Shown piece by piece: positions 1-10,044 of a DNA stretch of 64,000 nt. The stretch covers positions 14,391,261 to 14,455,260 of the forward strand of contig NC_003074.8 in NCBI RefSeq assembly GCF_000001735.4, in the 5' to 3' direction. This stretch comes from Arabidopsis thaliana (taxonomy: Eukaryota; Streptophyta; Magnoliopsida; Brassicales; Brassicaceae). The number at the start of each line of letters is the position of its first letter. The first letter of the stretch is position 1. Under the pieces are notes generated by a model. It worked only from the letters and a program-made list of their open reading frames with translations, did not search any database and had not been told where the DNA came from. The translations under genes were made by a program, and so were the position numbers.

Positions 1-309
1 TCCCCTGTTGATTGCATTTAGGTTACTTAATTTTGTTGCATGTTGGTTCTACTCGACCCAATGATCGAGTAGGGCTCTTAAGTTTTCTTTTTTACTTGTT
101 TGAATCCTGACCTAGGATTATTACTAGAAACCCACCATCATTATAATCTAGCTTGACTTACTTGTTTCTGTGCACATCTTGATTGCTAGCAATATAGTGG
201 ACTGGATTGACACCCCCTATAGCTGCATTGACATGTTTGTGTGTTTAGGGGAATTAAACTGAATCACACACACATTCAACATAAGTAGGCCGAAAAAACC
301 TGCTTATCA
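1..309 (+). repeat. 3' part of an Athila-like LTR (element I)
   Basis: The window opens inside an LTR that ends in TATCA at 305-309, three bases before a tRNA-Asp-type primer site. The tail resembles the LTR ends at 15938 and 25306: a CTTGACTTA block, then CACATCTTGATTGCTAGCA, then a TATCA terminus. A 20-bp dyad, ACTCGACC-N4-GATCGAGT, lies at 51-70 and is a hallmark of this LTR group. The LTR start is outside the window. Confidence 0.75.
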
Positions 310-312
310 CTT

Positions 313-325
313 TGGCGTCGTTGCC
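313..325 (+). other. Primer binding site, element I
   Basis: TGGCGTCGTTGCC follows the LTR end by three bases. It matches the complement of the 3' end of plant tRNA-Asp with one difference from TGGCGCCGTTGCC. This primer choice is typical of Athila-type Ty3/gypsy elements. Confidence 0.75.
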
Positions 326-447
326 AATTCATTGTTGCATGTTACATTCAAGATATCATAAACTTTTAAGATCAAGTTCTTTTACATTTATCAAGTTACT
401 AACTCATATTTTCGTCTGCTTGTTTTTGGTGGTATAGGTACTAATAT

Positions 448-2090
448 TTGTGCATGCAAACTCGATCCAAAGGTTTTGCACACCTACTACTATTCAGAGA
501 CAAAATAGATAGAATAGCTCCTGAGTTACAAGAAACCAAAGCAAAGGTAGCCTATGATCAGCAAAGACAAGTTGCTATGGATCAACAGAACAAACGAGTT
601 GATGTTCAAGACCCACCTAATGTTGATCAACCAAGAAACATTGGTGTTGGTGATGCCCCAAGGAATCATCACCAAAGACAAGGGATAGTGCCATCACCAG
701 TTCAGAACAACAACTTTGAGATCAAGAGTGGTTTCATCTCAATTATCCTAGGAAACAAGTTTCATGGTCTACCTATGGAAGATCCCCTGGACCATCTTGA
801 CAGCTTTGATAGGCTCTGTGGCCTTACCAAGATCAATGGTGTCACTAAAGATATATTTAAGCTCAGACTATTTCCCTTCTCTTTGTGAGACAAGGCACAC
901 CACTGGGTGAAGACTCTACCCCTAGACTCCATCACCTCATGGGACGATTGTAAGAAAGCTTTTCTTGCCAAGTTCTTCTCTAACGCTTGCACCGCTAGAT
1001 TGAGGAACGAGATCTCAGGTTTCAACCAGAAAAACAATGAAACTTTCTGTGAAGCTTGGAAGAGGTTTAAAAGCTACACCACTCAGTGCCCCCATCACGG
1101 TTTCAAGAAGGCTTCATTATTGAGCACACTCTACAGAGGAGCTTTACCAAAGATCAGAATGCTACTCGACACCGCCTCCAATGGAAACTTCCTGAACAAG
1201 GATGTAGCAGAAGGATGGGAGTTGGTCAAAAATCTAGCACAATCTGATGGGTGCTACAATGAAGACTATGATCGCTCAGTGAGAGGAAATGGAGGCAATG
1301 AGGATAAACAGAGCAAGGATATCAAGGCTCTGAATGAAAAGATAGGCAAGCTGTTGCTGGCTCAGCAGAAGCAGATACACTACATCACTGATGAAGAGCA
1401 CTTCCAAATGCAAGAAGGGGGGAATGATAAAACTAAAGAGCTGTGCTACATTCAGAGGGTTGAACAAGGGGTACAATAACTACAAGCCCAACCCAAACCT
1501 CTCTTATAGAAGCACTAATTTAGCTAACCCCCAAGATCAAGTGTATCCACCACAACAGAATCAGTACAAGCCTTTTGTTCAATACAACCAAGGTTATGTC
1601 CCTAAACAACAGTTTAATGGAGGCTACCAACAGCCGAATCCACCACCAGGGTTCACTCAACAACCACAACAAGCCCCAACAGCTCAAGATCCTGAAATTA
1701 AGCAACTCATTCAACAGATCATCCAAGGACAAGCTACTGGAGCCATGGCTTTTGACAAGAAGATAGCTGAATTATAACAACAAGATCGATTGTTCTTACA
1801 ACGATTTGAATGTCAAGTTTGAAGCTCTGAATTCAAAAATCAAGTATGTGGAGAGTCAATTTGCATCAACCTCTGCTCCGAAGCATCCTCGACAACTTCC
1901 AGGGAAAGCAGTCCAGAATCCTAAGGACTACGCTACTGCAAATGCTATCACCATCCTCCAAGAAAATGAGTCTCCACCAAGTCATCAAACTCCCAATACT
2001 GAGGACAGTATGATTCAAGAAGGGGGGGAATTCAACTCAAATTGCTGCACCTGCCACCCAGCAATTCATCTGGACTATAGAAGACACACC
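448..2090 (+). pseudogene. gag of Athila-like element I, disrupted
   Basis: Encodes the structural polyprotein that forms the retrotransposon particle. The N-terminus reads [10 protein letters not shown] retrotransposon gag core ([19 protein letters not shown], then [16 protein letters not shown]) occupies about 760-1130. A Gln/Pro/Asn-rich region follows (about 1480-1740), and the C-terminus carries the LPGKAVQNPKDYATA block found in the other copies. The frame is open 448-885, where a TGA replaces the Gly codon of the conserved SLGDK. It reopens in the same frame from 907, shifts near 1455 and shifts again near 1780-1800. No CCHC knuckle is visible. It cannot give a full-length protein without readthrough and frameshifts. 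The family assignment is firm. Confidence 0.85.
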
Positions 2091-2091
2091 T

Positions 2092-2619
2092 TTGCTGAAT
2101 ACTCACCATTCTGGAAAAAAGTTCAAACTTGAAAAACTCAAGAATAATCAGAATCAAGAGATGATTAGCAGTGCCAACACTCAAGAAACTTACAAGAAGG
2201 AAGTCATCCAAGAAAAGCTTGATGATACCGGTTCATTCACTCTGCCATGCTCTCTAGGACCATTGACATTCAAAAGGTGCCTTTGTGATTTGGGAGCATT
2301 TGTTAGCCTTATGCCTCTCTCTACAGCTAAAAGGCTAGGGATCATGGAATACAAGTTCTGCAACCTAGCTCTACTTTTAGCTGATGGTTCTGTTACACAT
2401 CCTCATGGTCTAATAGAGAATCTGCCTGTCAAGATTGGAAATGTTGAGATACCTACAGATTTTGTGGTATTGGACGTAGATGAAGAAGGCAAGGATCCCC
2501 TGATCCTAGGCAGACCATTCTTAGATTCAGCTGGAGCAGTCATAGATATCAGGAATGGAAAAATTAATCGGAACCTTGAAAAAGGCATCAAGATGAAGTT
2601 TGACATCAAAGAAGCTTAA
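2092..2619 (+). pseudogene. Retroviral-type aspartic protease, element I
   Basis: Open frame of about 175 codons downstream of gag. The active-site motif is CDLGAFVSLMP, with the catalytic Asp codon at 2287-2289. The flap and C-terminal part ([24 protein letters not shown]) is well preserved. Gag-cleaving protease in this position is standard for Ty3/gypsy elements. The residue after DLGA is Phe where Ser is usual in such motifs (DLGAS in the other copies). The frame ends at TAA 2617-2619, and homologous linker sequence continues in the same frame beyond it. I infer no functional product, since gag upstream is broken. No reverse transcriptase follows. Confidence 0.8.
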
Positions 2620-3521
2620 GGGAAATCAACAACAGGAGGCAAGAGTTTTGGGATTGAGGACATGGATGCTGATGAAGAAACATAAGCTGAAACCTCACCA
2701 AAAGTCAACTATACTTCTCAACTCAGCAAGCTGAAGAGAACTTTTGACCACAAAAAGAGAGCAACAGAAAGGCTAGCTCAGACTGAAAATCCTACAGAAG
2801 ATGACTGGTATGAGATGAGAAAAAAATCTAAATGGCAAAGTAGAGTCATAGAAGGATTGTCTTCAAGGGTGATGAAGCTGAAAGATCAACTTTGGATGTT
2901 CGAAAAAAGAGTTTAAAAGTTTTCAAATGGTATTGATCCAGAGAAGAAGGAAACTGCACTAGCTATCAAGGAGGACAAAGATTTCACAACAGAATGGTTT
3001 GCACCAGAAGATCAGAAAGGAGTTCACTTAGAGGAAGGAAGCCTAGAGAGCAAGTTGTTGAGTGAGGAGGAAACTCCTATTCTGACTTATTCTCCAGGAG
3101 TGCATAAAAGCCCACATACCCCTCTGCTGAAGAAGAACACTTGATTCATGATTCTGTTGCTGTAGAACTCCTGGAGCTCTGAATTGGATATAAAGCTCAA
3201 GAGGATACAATAGGAAAGTTAACTCATAAGATGGAAGAACTAAATAGCACCATTCTGGAACTTCAAGAAATGGTCAAGGACTACCCCAGTTTTGAATTTG
3301 AGGATTGGTCAAAGGAACCTGGTTCAGAAGAAGAAGGCTACTCTGCTGATCAGAAAGAAGCTTACTTTGAAGAAAAATCAAATGAGTACTCATCCTACCA
3401 TATCTCAAGAGAGGATGCAGAGTATGATTCAAGCACTGAAAATTCAACCACTGAAGATGAGGATTTCTCTGTTCCTCTCTTCAACCTTTTTCTGACTAAG
3501 CTCTGTAAGAGTCAAGCTTAG
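2620..3521 (+). pseudogene. Acidic coiled-coil linker downstream of protease, element I
   Basis: Continues the protease frame past a stop (GKSTTGGKSFGIEDMDADEET, then another stop), followed by charged segments such as LKRTFDHKKRATERLAQ. The last open stretch (3231-3521) encodes an acidic domain with EEGYSADQKEAYFEEKSNEYS. This matches the tail IDYPPEEKEAYFEERGIEYS encoded at 16790-16850 and on the minus strand near 35060. The conserved end of this linker is where the element would be expected to enter reverse transcriptase, but it stops instead. Function unknown. Confidence 0.6.
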
Positions 3522-3539
3522 TGACTTAAAACAAGCTCA

Positions 3540-3557
3540 CTTGGGAGGAAGTCCCAT
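3540..3557 (+). other. Conserved GGGAGGAAGTCCC hairpin after the gag-protease frame
   Basis: CTTGGGAGGAAGTCCCATG lies about 20 bases after the linker stop. The GGGA/TCCC arms can pair around a short loop. Equivalent sequences sit after the same frame at 16968-16983, 34895-34913 (minus) and 53106-53122. Confidence 0.5.
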
Positions 3558-4340
3558 GTCTATCTATGTAAATAACTTTCTATTTTCTTATTATTTTTTT
3601 ATGTTTTTATTTAAGTGTTTCAGGTTTATTTCATTGATCATGAAGGAGTCAACGGTCGAGTAAATTCAAACCAAGTCAAGAACCATCTCAACCGTTGATC
3701 GAGTAGAATGAGTAGGAGTATTTTTAGCCATTGATTTGGATGACCAAAAGAGAAGAGCATCACCACCGTTTGATCGAGTGACTTCTTGAAGGTTATTTTG
3801 GTCCGTTTGATCGAGTAAACAAGAATGAGAAGCTCTCCATCATTGGATCAAATTTTGCACAACTCAAGAAGATGCTCGATTCTTTACTCGAACTTGAATT
3901 ATTTGGAGACCAAGAAGTGATGTCGCATGTCCCACTTGTTCCCCTTCACTTCATTATTCAACGAACAAATCATTTACTCATGCCCCTCACCATTTCCAAT
4001 CAACTTTTCTATCTCTTCCAAAGCAAACCAAAGACCAATCTCCTCCACCCATTGATTTCGACAAACCCTCCTTGAAACTCTCTCTTTCATCATCTCGTTT
4101 TCGCAACCCCCTCACAAAGCTTTGAAGTCTTCATTCCAAACCCTTCCCCAAAACGCTCCCTATCACTCCTTAAGAATCTGTTCCCCTTCACCATTACTTC
4201 AACAAAGTTACTCGATCACCTCCAAAGTCTATCCTCAAGCATTCAATCGGTTTCAAGCTCAAAATTTCATCACCAAAGAAACCGATTCCTTTCTCCTTTG
4301 ATACCTCTTAGAGAAGTGTTCTTGTTTGCCCTGTCAAAGC
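3558..4340 (+). other. Noncoding spacer with TCGAG motifs, element I
   Basis: No credible reading frame. Contains GGTCGAGTAA (about 3654) and further GATCGAGTA/GATCGAGTG copies between about 3690 and 3820, then a C/T-rich stretch at 3940-4290. It occupies the place of the ACTCGAC-rich spacer of element II (17050-18173) and of element III (33826-34890, minus). Confidence 0.55.
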
Positions 4341-4366
4341 TTACCACCAATCTCCATGGATCAAGA

Positions 4367-4616
4367 ACGAAGAGTTCATCTCGGGCAAAAAGATCCTCTG
4401 TTGATAATGAGGAAGTTGAGGCATTTGACATGAGTGGAATGACTGAACGCCAAATTCACCAAGCTCGCCGTGCTCAAAGATTAAGCTTGATTCAAGGTTG
4501 AAGCTCAAGCTGCCCAGCCATGCAAAGAGAAGAAGTAGCTCAGGGAAAGAGGGTCATTGAAGCTGAAGAAGAACACCATGAAGAGGCACCCTTTGAAGAA
4601 GCGGTTTCTGAGATAA
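4367..4616 (+). pseudogene. Possible N-terminal remnant of the second ORF of element I
   Basis: Short charged reading frames (SSRAKRSSVDNEEVEAFDMSG, and EEVAQGKRVIEAEEEHHEEA in another frame) begin where ORF1 begins in the other elements. They resemble its charged N-terminus only loosely. The stretch is cut off by the AT-rich minisatellite at about 4617. Assignment is by position more than by sequence. Confidence 0.3.
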
Positions 4617-5110
4617 GATTTAAAGGGCTTCAAAAGATTTACAAAAGTTTTAAAAAGATTTTTAAAGGTTTAAAATTGTTTGAAAAGGATTTTAAAATAT
4701 TTACAAGGAATTTTAAAAGGGTTTTAAAATATTTACAAGGGATTTTAAAAGGGTTTTAAAATATTTACAAGGGATGTTAAAGGGCTTTAAAAGATTTACA
4801 AAGGTTTTTTAAAGATTTTTAAAGGGTTTAAAAGTGTTTTGAAAGATTTACAAGGGATTTTAAAAGATTTACAAGAGATTTTTAAAGGGTTTAAATGGAG
4901 TTTAAAGGATGTACAAGGGTTTTTAAAAGATTTTTGAAAAATTTACAGGAAGACCCTTTAAAAACTCTTGTAAATCTTTTTTAAACCTTTTAAAATCCCT
5001 TGTAAATCTTTTAAAATCCTTTTAAAATCCCTTGTAAATATTTTAAAACCCTTTTAAAATCCCTTGTAAATCTTTTAAAACCCTTTTAAAATCCCTTGTA
5101 AATCTATTTC
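4617..5110. repeat. AT-rich minisatellite in inverted arrangement
   Basis: From about 4620 to 4950 the + strand repeats degenerate units built on ATTTACAAGGGATTTTAAAA with GGGTTTTAAAAT. From about 4955 to 5105 the same unit appears as its reverse complement (CCCTTGTAAATCTTTTAAAA), at least five times. The two blocks could form a long imperfect hairpin. Blocks of TTTAAA make the strands nearly palindromic at small scale as well. Probably part of a non-autonomous DNA element; I could not set its ends. Confidence 0.7.
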
Positions 5111-5245
5111 CCGCCAAAAAATATTTACAAGGATTTTTAAAAGCCCTTTAACAGTTTTAAAAGTTTGGCGGAAATTTTTAAAGGATTTTTAAAGGATTTT
5201 TGGGCAGGCAGAAAGTTTGGCGGAAATTTTTTTTTTGGCGGGAAA
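5107..5245. promoter_or_regulatory. Two perfect E2F-type sites (TTTCCCGCC) in opposite orientation
   Basis: TTTCCCGCC at 5107-5115 and its reverse complement GGCGGGAAA at 5237-5245, with GGCGGAAA near-matches between them (about 5164 and 5219). The plant E2F consensus is TTTSSCGSS. Amplification of E2F sites by transposons has been described in Brassica. Binding here is not shown. Confidence 0.45.
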
Positions 5246-5250
5246 AAAAA

Positions 5251-5931
5251 GTTTTGCGGGAAAATTTCAGTTTCCAATTACATGTTTCTATTAGATGATG
5301 GTAATTTGGTCATTTTGTTCAAGGGAAAATGTATTTTTTAAAATGGACAACATAAAACGGTATTGTTGTAAAATGGTAGTAAAAAAAGGGTAGTTTTGCA
5401 AATTTCCCAATTGTATATCCTATTTTTTTGGTGTCGACAAAAAAAGAAAACAAAAGGCTGATTTTAGTTTAAAATATAAATGTTTTAAATTATTAGTAAA
5501 TTTTAATAAGGATATTTTTTTAATTTTATATTTTTTTCTATTTAAAAAATATATTTTAAAATACAAAAATGGGGTAGGTTATTTTTCAAACAAAAATTTA
5601 GAAAATAGGCATTTTCCCAAATTTTCTCTTAAAATATTCTAAACTCTTCCTACCATCTAATCTGGTTCGGTGAAATTAAACATTATTTTTTCGTGTTGTT
5701 TTTAATAATACTTTTATTAAGAAATTATAATTCAAATCAATTTAAAACTTTTCTTTCAAATGTTTTTTTTAATATTTATAAATATTCTAAAACATTTTTT
5801 TGTTAAATATTCTAAATGTTTAATAAACTTGAAATAACTATAATATTTACCTTTAATAAAGTATAATATTAATAATTACCTAATATTTTTCTAATAACCG
5901 ATAGAGATATATTAGATAATGAAATGCTAGT
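5251..5931. other. AT-rich DNA without recognisable genes
   Basis: Homopolymer-rich A/T sequence with no coding pattern. A stretch around 5290-5420 (AAAATGG, GGTAGTTTTGCAAATTTCCC) looks like a non-autonomous DNA transposon relic, but no ends could be defined. Confidence 0.4.
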
Positions 5932-6255
5932 TGTAACGCCCCGACCGCCCTTACCAGTTGGCCCCACGTTCTCTTTTGGGCCCATGGGCTCACTTCTGTC
6001 CAATGGTGGGGTGCGTAACGTGAGAGAGGCTTTAAAGACTTGTTACCATCCCTACAAATCACCACATGATCATTCTCCATGCTTTGTCCTCACACGCATT
6101 GGTCCGACAATCACTTCCCGGGAGGTCACCCATCCTGAACTATTCGAGCCCAAGCATGCTTAACTGTGGCGTTCTCTCAGGATGTTTGACCGAAAAGATA
6201 AGTGCACTTTGATGACATAGGTGGCCAAACCAATTCCTGAAACCGGGGTATTACA
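5932..6255 (-). repeat. Cassandra LTR 1 with 5S-derived block
   Basis: 324 bp. The 5S-derived segment is at 6111-6175. On the minus strand it reads through an A-box-like AGTTAAGCATGCTTGGG and a C-box-like GGATGGGTGACCTCC, close to the 5S internal promoter. Confidence 0.85.
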
Positions 6256-6351
6256 ATTCACCGCATTAACAGATTGTTACGTGTTCGTTGTGCAGTAAGA
6301 ACGTAACCCCCGATGGTGCGAGCCTTCTTGACTCCACACTCATTTAGGTTC

Positions 6352-6364
6352 GGCTCTGATACCA
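6352..6364 (-). other. Primer binding site of the first Cassandra internal domain
   Basis: On the minus strand this reads TGGTATCAGAGCC, the complement of the 3' end of initiator tRNA-Met, two bases from the LTR edge. The internal domain is only 6256-6366. Confidence 0.8.
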
Positions 6365-6366
6365 CT

Positions 6367-6723
6367 TCTAATGCTCTGACCACCACTATTTGTGGGCCCC
6401 ACGTAATCTCTGGGGCCAATGGATCCACCCCTATCCGACGGTCGGTGCACCATGCTTGGGAGGCTTTAATTACTTGTTACTGACCCTACAAATCACCAAA
6501 TGAGCTTTTCCCATGCTTTGTTCTCACTCGCATGGTTCCGACAATCACTTCTCGGAAGGTCACCAATCTTGAAACTATTCCAGTCCAAGCATGCTTAACT
6601 GTGGAATTCTCTCAAGACCTTTGACCGAAAAGATAAGTACATTTTGGTGACATAGGTGGCCAAATAAATTATGTTAAAACCTCTCCGCATGCACCACAAT
6701 ATTCCTGAAATCGGGGTGTTACA
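6367..6723 (-). repeat. Cassandra LTR 2 with 5S-derived block
   Basis: 357 bp, with the 5S-derived block at 6546-6610. The outermost bases on the left are mutated (TCTAATGCTC where the others have TGTAACG). The C-box equivalent is degraded (AAGATTGGTGACC), so this copy has drifted more than LTR 1. Confidence 0.8.
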
Positions 6724-6818
6724 ATTCATCCCCACTAACAGATCGCAATGACCTCGTTGCGCACCAAGGCTATACCCCGATGGTGCGAGCCTTCTTGACT
6801 CTACACTCTTATGGGTTT

Positions 6819-6831
6819 GGCTCAGATACCA
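6819..6831 (-). other. Primer binding site of the second Cassandra internal domain
   Basis: Minus-strand TGGTATCTGAGCC, one base from the tRNA-iMet complement. The internal domain is 6724-6833 and is closely similar to the first (both contain GATGGTGCGAGCCTTCTTGA). Confidence 0.75.
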
Positions 6832-6833
6832 CT

Positions 6834-7090
6834 TGTAACGTCCCGACTGCCCCTATCAGTGGGCCCTACGTCCTCTCTCGGGCCAATGGGCCCACCTCTG
6901 TCCAACAGTCAGTGCGTCACGTCCAGGAGGCTTTAAAGATTATTACCATCTATTCAAGTTATCACATTTTCTTTTCCCATTCTTTGTCCTCACTCACATG
7001 GTTCCGACAATCACTTCTCCGAAGGTCACCCATCCTGAAACTACTCAAACCCAAGCACACTTAACTGTGGAGTTCTCTCGGAGTGTTACA
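6834..7090 (-). repeat. Cassandra LTR 3, internally deleted
   Basis: 257 bp with TGTAACG and GTTACA ends. It lacks about 70 bp that LTR 1 and LTR 2 have between the 5S block and the terminus. The 5S-derived block is at 7011-7076 and keeps GGATGGGTGACC on the minus strand. Confidence 0.8.
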
Positions 7091-7095
7091 CTAGT

Positions 7096-9690
7096 AATTA
7101 GGAATATTAATTAATTGATAATAATTAATGCGAATGACATTCCTTGTAAACAAAATCCAACTTGAGGATTTATTTTATAAAAGTGTTGCAAAAATGTATA
7201 TATAGACGATTAGGTCTTTCTTGGTGGCTAAAGAAAAATTATTTGCAACTAATTAAGGATAAAATCTTTTAAAAATTGCACGATATTAGAGAGAAAAGAT
7301 TTGAAATCATTAAGTTTTAAGCAATATCCGAGTATTTTGTTGTTTTATGAGTTATAAATAAGTTTCTTTAAATTGTTTCTTTTTTGGCAAATAGTGGAGG
7401 GAGGAAATATCAGATTCAATGCGGTGAGTTGTTAGTGAAAAATAAATCTCGGAATCTTTAATATAAAAAGAAAATAATTGATTTGGATGGAAAAGAGTCA
7501 TTAATTTGTGGCTTAAAATAATTTTGCTAGTGTAGAATTATCAAAATGGTAGTTTGGTAGCAAGTAAAGGAGATAGGAGATCTCAGTTGAAATATTTGAG
7601 AAATTGTTGGTTGTAGTTATTATAGAGAGATTTATGGAAATGTTTTGAGTTGTTAATATTATCAACAATAAATTTGTTTTTTTGTAAAATTGAATTATTA
7701 AGAGATTTCTAGAGTATTAAATATTAATAGAGAGTTTTGTGGAAAGTTTTGTTAAATGCTAAATCTTTTTTTTTCTATTTTTAAACAAAATATGTAATGT
7801 CAATGGCATTGGGTTGTATAAGTTCAAACTTTAGGATTTATTTCATAAGAGTGTTTGAAAAATGTATATGTAGATATTTGCTCAATGTATTATTATTGTT
7901 GTATAAATTTGTTTTTAAATGTTATATTTTTTTATATTTGAATGTATTTGAATTTATATGAATAAATTTGTAATAATTAAATGTAATGGAATTATTTGTA
8001 AGATATATTAAGTTTAAGGAATAAAATGAAATTTAGAAAAGTTTTTTAGGGTGTGAATAGTGTACTCTCAAATTTGGATGTGCACTAATTAGGATTTGAA
8101 GGTTTGTTGGAATTCAAAAAATCTTCAAATTTAAAAATCTGAGGCCTTGTTGGAGATGTTCTAACACATGTTTTTTTCAAACACACAAATAAATTTATAC
8201 GTGTTTTTTAAATGTCATGTGATTTTGTCCACATTTTTAAATGTCATGTGATTTCTATTATAATATCAAATATGTAATGTATCATACAAAAAAACACATA
8301 GCTTAACTATAATTTTACTAACACTATTTTTTTTTGTTATTTGCCTGTTTGGAGTTTACAATTTGTTAACTACTATCAATTATACTCTCAAAAATATTTT
8401 AATGCCCCAATATACACGGTGCATTAACTTATACTTTGGATAACTCTCACATGCGTTCTGGACAAGACTAAATAAAATAATAATAATATTAAGATAATTT
8501 ATACACGGACAATTTTGTTTTTTAAAAGTTAGTTTATATTAAAATTTGCAAATTTTCTCTATTGAAAAAAAAATTCTTTTAATAATTGACAATTGTTATT
8601 AAGTAACAGTATACAATATGTCTCGTAATAATTATTAATAAACTGAAGATTTAAGCTGTATTAAAACGAAATGTTAATAATATTTCAAAGTTTTATAAAC
8701 ATTGATCCAAACCCACTGACCACATAGTCCCGTACCGAAATATAACATGTCCCATAATTTCTTAATCTATCCCATGATTTATTTTCTAAAAGTAGTGATT
8801 TTTAAAATTTAATAATTATTTATTATATATAAAAATTTACAAATTTTATTATTATATGAGAAAGTTGTATTTTATAGTTTACAATTGGTATTAAGTAACA
8901 TTTCTTTTCTAATCTGATTAATTTGATATGTCTAATATTGGTGGTGTTAAAAAAAAAAAAATTAAAGATTTAATATGTATTGAAGCAACAAATTAATAAT
9001 ATTTTATTAATGTTGATTCAAAAACCCGACCCGTCAAATCCGTCCCGCCAAAAAAACATTTATTTTATTAATGTTGATTTATGATATGATTCTAAATCAT
9101 TGTCTAAACATTTTAGCCCATATGGGACATTGAACCAACACATTTTGGCAATTGGGTAATATATGTTTGTTTTTAAAATTTTTAATCACAAGATATGCAG
9201 GAAATAAAATTGAGATTTGTTTTAACTTTATATATTATACAATGATTTAACAGAAAAAGTCAAATAAAGATGATAGGAGATTCATAGTCTTAAATCATTA
9301 ATCAAATCTTCTATATATCTATATTGTTAATATGAAAACATCCGGTGTAAGAGATTTAAAAACGGATTTAGAATCAACTTTTATTAAAACCGATCCAACT
9401 AAAAATTAATGTACAAAATTGCTAAATAGACTGGTACCAAATTGACTCACGAATGTATTTTTCCCACTCAAATAAATCCTTACGTTCTCTTTTCCTAATC
9501 AACAGACTCGACTAATACTCCTTAATGTATTTTTGTAAGAATCAATTATCGGGTTGAATTTTTTCCAACCAGAAATTACAAAAGTCTGAACTGTTATCCT
9601 ACCTTATTCTTTTAGGCATTTCCCAAAGAAACAAAATGTTATTTAGCCTCAATTTTCTTTTCCTATGTTTGTGAGAGATGGTAGTATAGA
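7096..9690. other. AT-rich noncoding stretch
   Basis: About 2.6 kb with no gene recognised. Two related segments, about 8510-8720 and 8820-9060, share blocks such as AATTTACAAATTTT, CAATTGTTATTAAGTAACA and AATAATATTT followed by a lone CCCG-containing run (AACCCGACCCG at 9015). That composition recalls Helitron-like elements, but no Helitron ends were identified. Confidence 0.35.
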
Positions 9691-9699
9691 TTAAGATCC

Positions 9700-9912
9700 A
9701 GTGATGTCGATCAAGAGATGAATATTGAGATATAAACCGGTTATCTTTGGTTACATTGGTTAAGTAGAATCCGGTTTAATGTACAGACTATATATAAGCT
9801 TATGTGTATGATTAAGTTTAATTAAGTTTTTGTAAACTACAGTTTAAGCTGTTAATAAAGAGTTTGTTATCTTTTCTGTTCTCCGACTATCTGCGATCAT
9901 CGGACTTCAACA
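9700..9912 (+). repeat. Possible small copia-type LTR
   Basis: From TGTCGATCAAGAG to TTCAACA, a TG...CA-bounded stretch. It has a TATA-like ACTATATATAAGC at about 9788 and AATAAAG near 9856 in promoter and polyadenylation order. The flanking five bases do not match, so the boundaries and identity are uncertain. Confidence 0.3.
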
Positions 9913-10044
9913 ATGAAGATCACGAAACGAAGATGAAGGCACTGGAAACGAGATGGTGGTGACGATGATGAGATCGAGTGATAGGATGAGGGGATAATGA
10001 GATCCGATGACAAATTTTGTTTAGAATCATATATATGAAAGGCA

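Larger units (their letters stand above)
5932..7090 (-). mobile_element. Cassandra-type TRIM array: three LTRs, two internal domains
   Basis: Read on the minus strand, the array is LTR (7090-6834), internal domain, LTR (6723-6367), internal domain, LTR (6255-5932). The left and middle LTRs end (minus sense) in forms of GGGGCGTTACA and begin TGTAAYACCCCG. The LTRs contain 5S rRNA-derived sequence, the diagnostic trait of Cassandra, which uses 5S Pol III promoter sequence. Each internal domain starts with a tRNA-iMet primer site. The 5 bp flanking the whole array are CTAGT on both sides (5927-5931 and 7091-7095), so the three-LTR unit occupies a single insertion site. It has no coding capacity, as expected for a TRIM. 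Confidence 0.85.

Noticed and set aside
4617-5110. CRISPR-like array of about 35-bp repeats
   Set aside because: Plant context, degenerate AT-rich units without unique spacers, and reversal of orientation in mid-array.
5924-7064. 5S rRNA genes
   Set aside because: Only parts of 5S, degraded, within TG...CA LTRs of a Cassandra array with primer sites; not a 5S repeat unit.
8500-9060. Helitron
   Set aside because: AACCCGACCCG-type phrases are suggestive, but no TC start, CTRR end or terminal hairpin was found.
9913-10040. Primer site after the possible LTR at 9700-9912
   Set aside because: No tRNA-complementary sequence, and the flanking bases do not match as a duplication.
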